From Chlorobium phaeovibrioides (GTDB taxonomy: Bacteria; Bacteroidota; Chlorobiia; Chlorobiales; Chlorobiaceae): a stretch of 64,000 nt of DNA. The position numbers and the translations under genes are program-made. The number at the start of each line of letters is the position of its first letter. Positions within the stretch are counted from its first letter, which is position 1. Below, in pieces: positions 63,285 through 64,000 of this stretch. Under the pieces are notes generated by a model. It did not search any database. It saw only the letters and a program-made list of their open reading frames with translations, and was not told the DNA's origin. The stretch lies in contig NZ_RXYK01000006.1 in the NCBI RefSeq assembly GCF_003968655.1, positions 47,580 through 111,579 on the forward strand, written 5' to 3'.

Positions 63285-63511
63285 TTCCCACCTCCTTTTT
63301 TCTTCGCCTTTGTCCCCTCCGGCAGCGACGAACCCTTGGGTTTTGGCAACGGCTTTTTGTCAGGGGGGGAAATCCACGCGTAGGGATCGAAAATAATAAC
63401 GCCTCCGCCGAGCTTGGCTGACACTTCTTCCGGGGTCAATTTTCTTACAGGCGTGGAGCATCTTTTCAGAAGCGCCTCCCCGGTGGGGGTGTTGGGTAAT
63501 CTGGTGATCAT
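63281..63511 (-). CDS. Small basic hypothetical protein coupled to the glycohydrolase gene
   Basis: A 76-residue protein. The first part may fold (MITRLPNTPTGEALLKRCST, then LTPEEVSAKLGGGVIIFDPY), followed by a Pro/Lys-rich tail ending in K-K-K-G-G-G-K. The stop overlaps the glycohydrolase start by four bases (ATGA), so the two are translated together. Small size and coupling suggest a substrate or regulator of the enzyme, which is inference. Confidence 0.6.
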   Translation of the reverse strand: MITRLPNTPTGEALLKRCSTPVRKLTPEEVSAKLGGGVIIFDPYAWISPPDKKPLPKPKGSSLPEGTKAKKKGGGK

Positions 63512-63864
63512 GACGGTCTCCGTTTAGGTTGCGAAATGCCACCAGGAGTCCGGAAAATGGAAAAACCGCAAGAACATCATGCGGTTTTCAGCGTTTTCCC
63601 TTTCGGGCACATCTGCTGTGCTGCTTGCCACCGCGGCCTTCGGCTCGGTTGGCGGACCCCGCATTGGGGTCACTCCTGATGTTGCTGTAATATACAGAGG
63701 ATCTGCTTCAACTACAAAAATTTATTACAGCGGATCACTGGGGCGGGGGTCAGGGGGGAGAACGCGCGATGTTTTAGAAGGAGCTGCAGGCGGTGAGTGG
63801 GAGCATTGCGCTGGAGGATGATGCGCAGCTGGAGGAGATTAATTGGGAGAGTAATGGGGGGGGG
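63512..63864. other. Intergenic/rearranged region before the last IS3 fragment
   Basis: This 353-bp stretch has no recognised gene. A plus-strand frame from 63579 has a signal-like start (MRFSAFSLSGTSAVLLATAA) but ends at 63821 without homology. A second plus frame near 63780-63855 (KELQAVSGSIALEDDAQLEE) has protein-like composition and is cut by the IS fragment. Confidence 0.4.
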
Positions 63865-64000
63865 CGGTTTCGATGTGTTCGGTTTGGGTCCTATGGCCTC
63901 CAACCCCATCAAGCGGCAGAGGTGTCTGACCCGCTTGATGTTGACCTTGTAGCCTTTGTCCTTTACCAGCCATTCCCACATACGGTAGACACCGTAGTAG
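63865..64000 (-). pseudogene. IS3-family transposase fragment D (N-terminal region, runs off the window)
   Basis: YYGVYRMWEWLVKDKGYKVN, then IKRVRHLCRLMGLEAIGPKP and NTSKP are typical of the HTH_21 region of IS3 OrfB. After K-P the sequence turns into Pro-rich nonsense, so the element is cut at about 63860. Its 5' part lies beyond the right edge. Confidence 0.82.

Noticed and set aside
63579..63821. 80-residue plus-strand frame with a signal-peptide-like start
   Set aside because: Sequence after the hydrophobic start is Gly/Arg-rich nonsense and runs into an IS fragment.

Overview
The window reads as chromosome of a green sulfur bacterium (Chlorobiaceae, Chlorobium/Pelodictyon type). The evidence is a complete dsr cluster in the green-sulfur-bacterial gene order including dsrU, dsrT, dsrV and dsrW, a (bacterio)chlorophyll geranylgeranyl reductase (bchP), a stand-alone atpD-atpC pair, and typical Chlorobi housekeeping proteins. 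Species cannot be fixed from sequence reading alone.

Layout. (1) 1-12.5 kb is core genome: the gyrB start, yraN, rnhB, an RNase G/E, dapD, a C-terminal protease, a DUF2499 membrane protein, bchP, glyS, clpS, an LD-carboxypeptidase, atpC-atpD and tRNA-Thr(CGT). (2) 12.6-17.1 kb holds a TlpA-like thioredoxin, GTP-PEP carboxykinase, a FadL/OmpP1-type outer-membrane protein and dodecin. (3) 17.3-39.5 kb is a sulfur-oxidation island. It has a cytoplasmic molybdoenzyme with fused FeS/membrane subunits (soeBC-soeA or PSRLC3-like), a TauE-type sulfite exporter and a small membrane protein; then dsrE2-rhd-tusA-dsrN; then dsrCABLUEFHTMKJOPVW. Together these cover sulfur relay (Rhd/TusA/DsrE2/DsrEFH/DsrC), siroheme supply (DsrN/V/W), sulfite production (DsrAB-L), electron transfer to the membrane (DsrMKJOP), and sulfite oxidation or export. 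(4) 39.8-48.5 kb holds a uridine-kinase-like gene, an MFS exporter, and a tolC-usp-emrA-emrB efflux operon divergent from a sigma-54 activator. (5) 48.6-64 kb is accessory: a Cys-ladder leucine-rich repeat protein, a decayed toxin-antitoxin remnant, a HEAT-addB-addA-like helicase/nuclease operon, PH-domain and YbjN-like genes, several IS3 fragments, an AT-rich GIY-YIG nuclease gene, a SLOG-like gene, a truncated WYL-type regulator, an ADP-ribosylglycohydrolase operon, and non-coding DNA rich in inverted repeats.

The most interesting signals are regulatory. A palindrome ATATAAC-N6-GTTATAT occurs four times, each time just upstream of a sulfur-island unit or of the FadL-type gene (15395, 17269, 23269, 26086). 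This suggests one regulator controls the whole pathway and links an outer-membrane channel to it. Separately, the efflux operon has a full-consensus sigma-54 promoter (46200-46215) and a tandem 9-bp repeat about 100 bp upstream, next to the sigma-54 activator gene, giving a self-contained inducible efflux module. I found no CRISPR array or rRNA.
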